Positions 61,851 through 64,000 of a DNA stretch of 64,000 nt are shown here, piece after piece. The stretch spans positions 13,433,241 through 13,497,240 of the forward strand of contig CM049318.1 in the NCBI GenBank assembly GCA_026874595.1. The letters are read 5' to 3'. This DNA comes from Sipunculus nudus. Taxonomy: Eukaryota; Annelida; Sipuncula; Golfingiida; Sipunculidae. The notes under the pieces were generated by a model that saw only the letters and a program-made list of their open reading frames with translations, was not told the origin of the DNA and ran no database searches. Position 1 is the first letter of the stretch. Each line of letters starts with the position of its first letter. A program made the position numbers and the translations under genes.

Positions 61851-64000
61851 TGGTTGTCATGGAAACCGCAACTTTGTTACACGGCTGCCGTGAAGACGTC
61901 CATCCTGAATGCAAGTATCTTTGACAATGGGGCCGGACCTGTGTGCACAAGCAAGGGACGACGCTGTCGCTCCTATATTCGAAACAGAAATCTTCTTTCG
62001 AAGTAATTCTGCTCCCCCGGCAACGAATAGTGCTATCTATATGTCATTGGTATAGTACTCAGTATTTCTGCTTGTATCAACGACACAAGGTATAGGTGAC
62101 ACGACATGTTTCAGCAAATGACCCAATGTTATGTATAGCGCAAAAATAAAACGCACTTTTGGATTCACTTCAGGTAACTATGTTGTTTGATCCTCACTGT
62201 TGCGGGGAAAGCCGAGGAAGTCCCCCCCCCCCCCCCCGATATTGTTTACCAGACACTCACAAGTAGCCATGTTTCGTGTCCGCGACGTACAATACATCCG
62301 GTTCTGATGAGAGACAGTGGTTATGTTTGCATCACTTTCCTCATATTCCTGAGCGGAGAATGTGGTACGCGCAACACAATGCACATCTTGTTCTGATGAT
62401 GGATGACTAACCCCCCCCCCCCCCCCCACTATGGCAGTGGAGATATAACTACCGTCATTTCCCTTTCCTCAGCGCAGCGTGAGGAAGAGTGCAATAAAAG
62501 CTTCTGGTACGCGCAACTCAAGGCATGATTTGATCTCATGATGGATGACACATTCGCGGGTCATGACAGGCAATAACTTGCAGCATGATGCGTGGAAATT
62601 CCATAACCTGTCATGTCAAAAACATATAACGTCTGGAATTCCCCAGTATTATAACTCCAAGGACCTGCCATATCAATAATGCCCATCAATGTTCTGTACC
62701 ATGTCTGGGATGACTTCATTCCTATCTATTTTTGAAACAACATAAATGATATCACCGGTCCCTTCCTGAAACTCATCCAATGTGCAGTTTGGCGGTAAAA
62801 GGAAAGTCTCCCCCCCCCCCCACACACACAAACACTGGTATGTGCAATACATAGAACCACAGTTTCGGACTCCATATATCCATATATCCATTGCCTACAT
62901 TGTTTAGCAACTGTTTCTAAAATGAAAAATAAAATACCATAAGAACAATAAAAAGGGAAATGAATATAAGATTGTGTGTACCAAACTAATTTAGTAATAA
63001 CATGAAAAATATACTAAATACAACTTGCAGCTATCTGTTGGATATAAAGGCAATAACAAAATTTATATGGACATGACTAGTCTATCTTAACATAAATCAT
63101 ATTTTTTTGGTTATAAGCAATACCTAAACAAAACATCCCACACTCTTTAAAGTCAAAAACATAAATTAAAGAATTAGGGTAGTTATACACCTTGTGTAAT
63201 AGCTGTCAGGATACCCTAATTTATGACAGTGGTGTTGATGAACCTGTGTCGAAAAGATACACTGTGGCTAGAAAACCGGAATGTGGGTCAAGGGCTTCAC
63301 TTGTCCCCGCGCTACCGGGTAGAGGCAGATGAACTTTACCATGCACAATTCATAAGACAGGAGCAAGATAGTAGACGGATTCATGGTGTTCAGACAATTA
63401 GACGTACAAATAACTGAATCAACCTGCTAGGAATGCAAACGTACAAAAAACAGAGGATCCCATAAACAGACATATTCCCCTAACGAGGGGAGGCGCAGGG
63501 GGTGCACGCTCCTCATTCCGATCACATATCTGAAAAGAATTAAATATATATACTTAATATTCATGATTTTGCAACTCACTCCGTCTACTTCCTTATAAAT
63601 ATCTATGTGTATAAATCTATTAACACTCCCGCACACTTCTGTACCCGTGTCAGAGTGCTGAGCCCTGCTAAACGTTTCATATGTGATATTCTGCACTAAC
63701 AGACCATAGTTGCTTTGACACTGAGAGCTGTTTCCATGTATCCGTATGACCATCGGTTGTTATCTGTGTTCATTACATGAAGTCAAATGTATCACATTCG
63801 TCACACATTCCACAGAAATGATATCATTCTGATATGAAAATGTATCATTCCAAGTCATATTATATTGTTAAGTCATGCCGCATTTGATTACATCACCAAC
63901 CACACAGGTACGTAGGAGACGGACACGTATAGGGTCATTCAGTACAACATAATTATACTTGGACAACTACAACATGAGCTAATGTGTGATATTTATTAAA
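61851..64000. repeat. about 6.8-kb macro-unit, copy 4 (cut by window end)
   Basis: It matches 16901-19112 closely and better than it matches 55040 onward, so it corresponds to macro-unit copy 2 of the left block. The same C-runs occur at 62222-62237 and 62411-62427. Confidence 0.9.

Larger units (their letters stand above)
52235..64000. repeat. large segmental duplication, right copy (runs off the window)
   Basis: It is the direct-orientation counterpart of 7290-19112, with small indels such as loss of about 23 bp relative to 18752-18776 and longer TA/CT tracts at 58265-58345 and 60410-60446. It has no gene of its own beyond the duplicated features. Confidence 0.95.

Overview
The window is animal nuclear DNA, AT-rich and full of repeats, most likely from a mollusc (bivalve-like) or another lophotrochozoan. 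The basis is an intron-containing tRNA-Ile(UAU), an intronless-CDS TRIM-like RING/B-box gene of the type expanded in bivalves, several decayed non-LTR retrotransposons, tRNA-derived SINE-like elements, small TIR elements and long microsatellites. The species assignment is inference. Only one protein gene is convincing.

Layout. 1-24.5 kb is a nested repeat domain. It starts with a 125-bp satellite (1-472) and a 122-bp minisatellite (476-1440). A second 122-bp array lies at 5.8-7.66 kb, followed by a LINE remnant (8.9-9.6 kb). Next comes a macro-unit of about 6.8 kb present twice in tandem (10.13-16.9 and 16.9-24.5 kb). The second copy has lost about 2 kb, gained about 1.4 kb and received a 1.24-kb 5'-truncated LINE with a clean 15-bp target-site duplication. 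From 50.1 kb to the window end the same domain reappears in direct orientation: a nine-unit 125-bp array, a 122-bp array, then a near-identical copy of 7.3-19.1 kb displaced by about 44.9 kb. This copy lacks the equivalent of about 1.3-7.3 kb, as if the two 122-bp arrays had recombined.

24.5-50.1 kb is mostly single-copy. A CpG-rich promoter (28.6-29.3 kb) has TATA, Inr, MTE and DPE elements at canonical spacing. It probably drives a short noncoding first exon (29114-29294) spliced over a 4.36-kb intron to the second exon, which carries the whole 615-residue TRIM-like CDS (33669-35516). The intron starts with a tandem repeat that begins 16 bp after the splice donor. Downstream are an interspersed element carrying clustered AGGTCA nuclear-receptor half-sites (37.6-40.0 kb), an L2/CR1-like LINE fragment on the minus strand (40.4-41.1 kb), the tRNA-Ile gene (41732-41819), small TIR elements and more minisatellites.

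The TRIM-like gene and the tRNA are the only clear functional genes. The rest is best read as a fast-evolving satellite and segmental-duplication domain, and the 44.9-kb duplication could also be an unpurged haplotype in the assembly.
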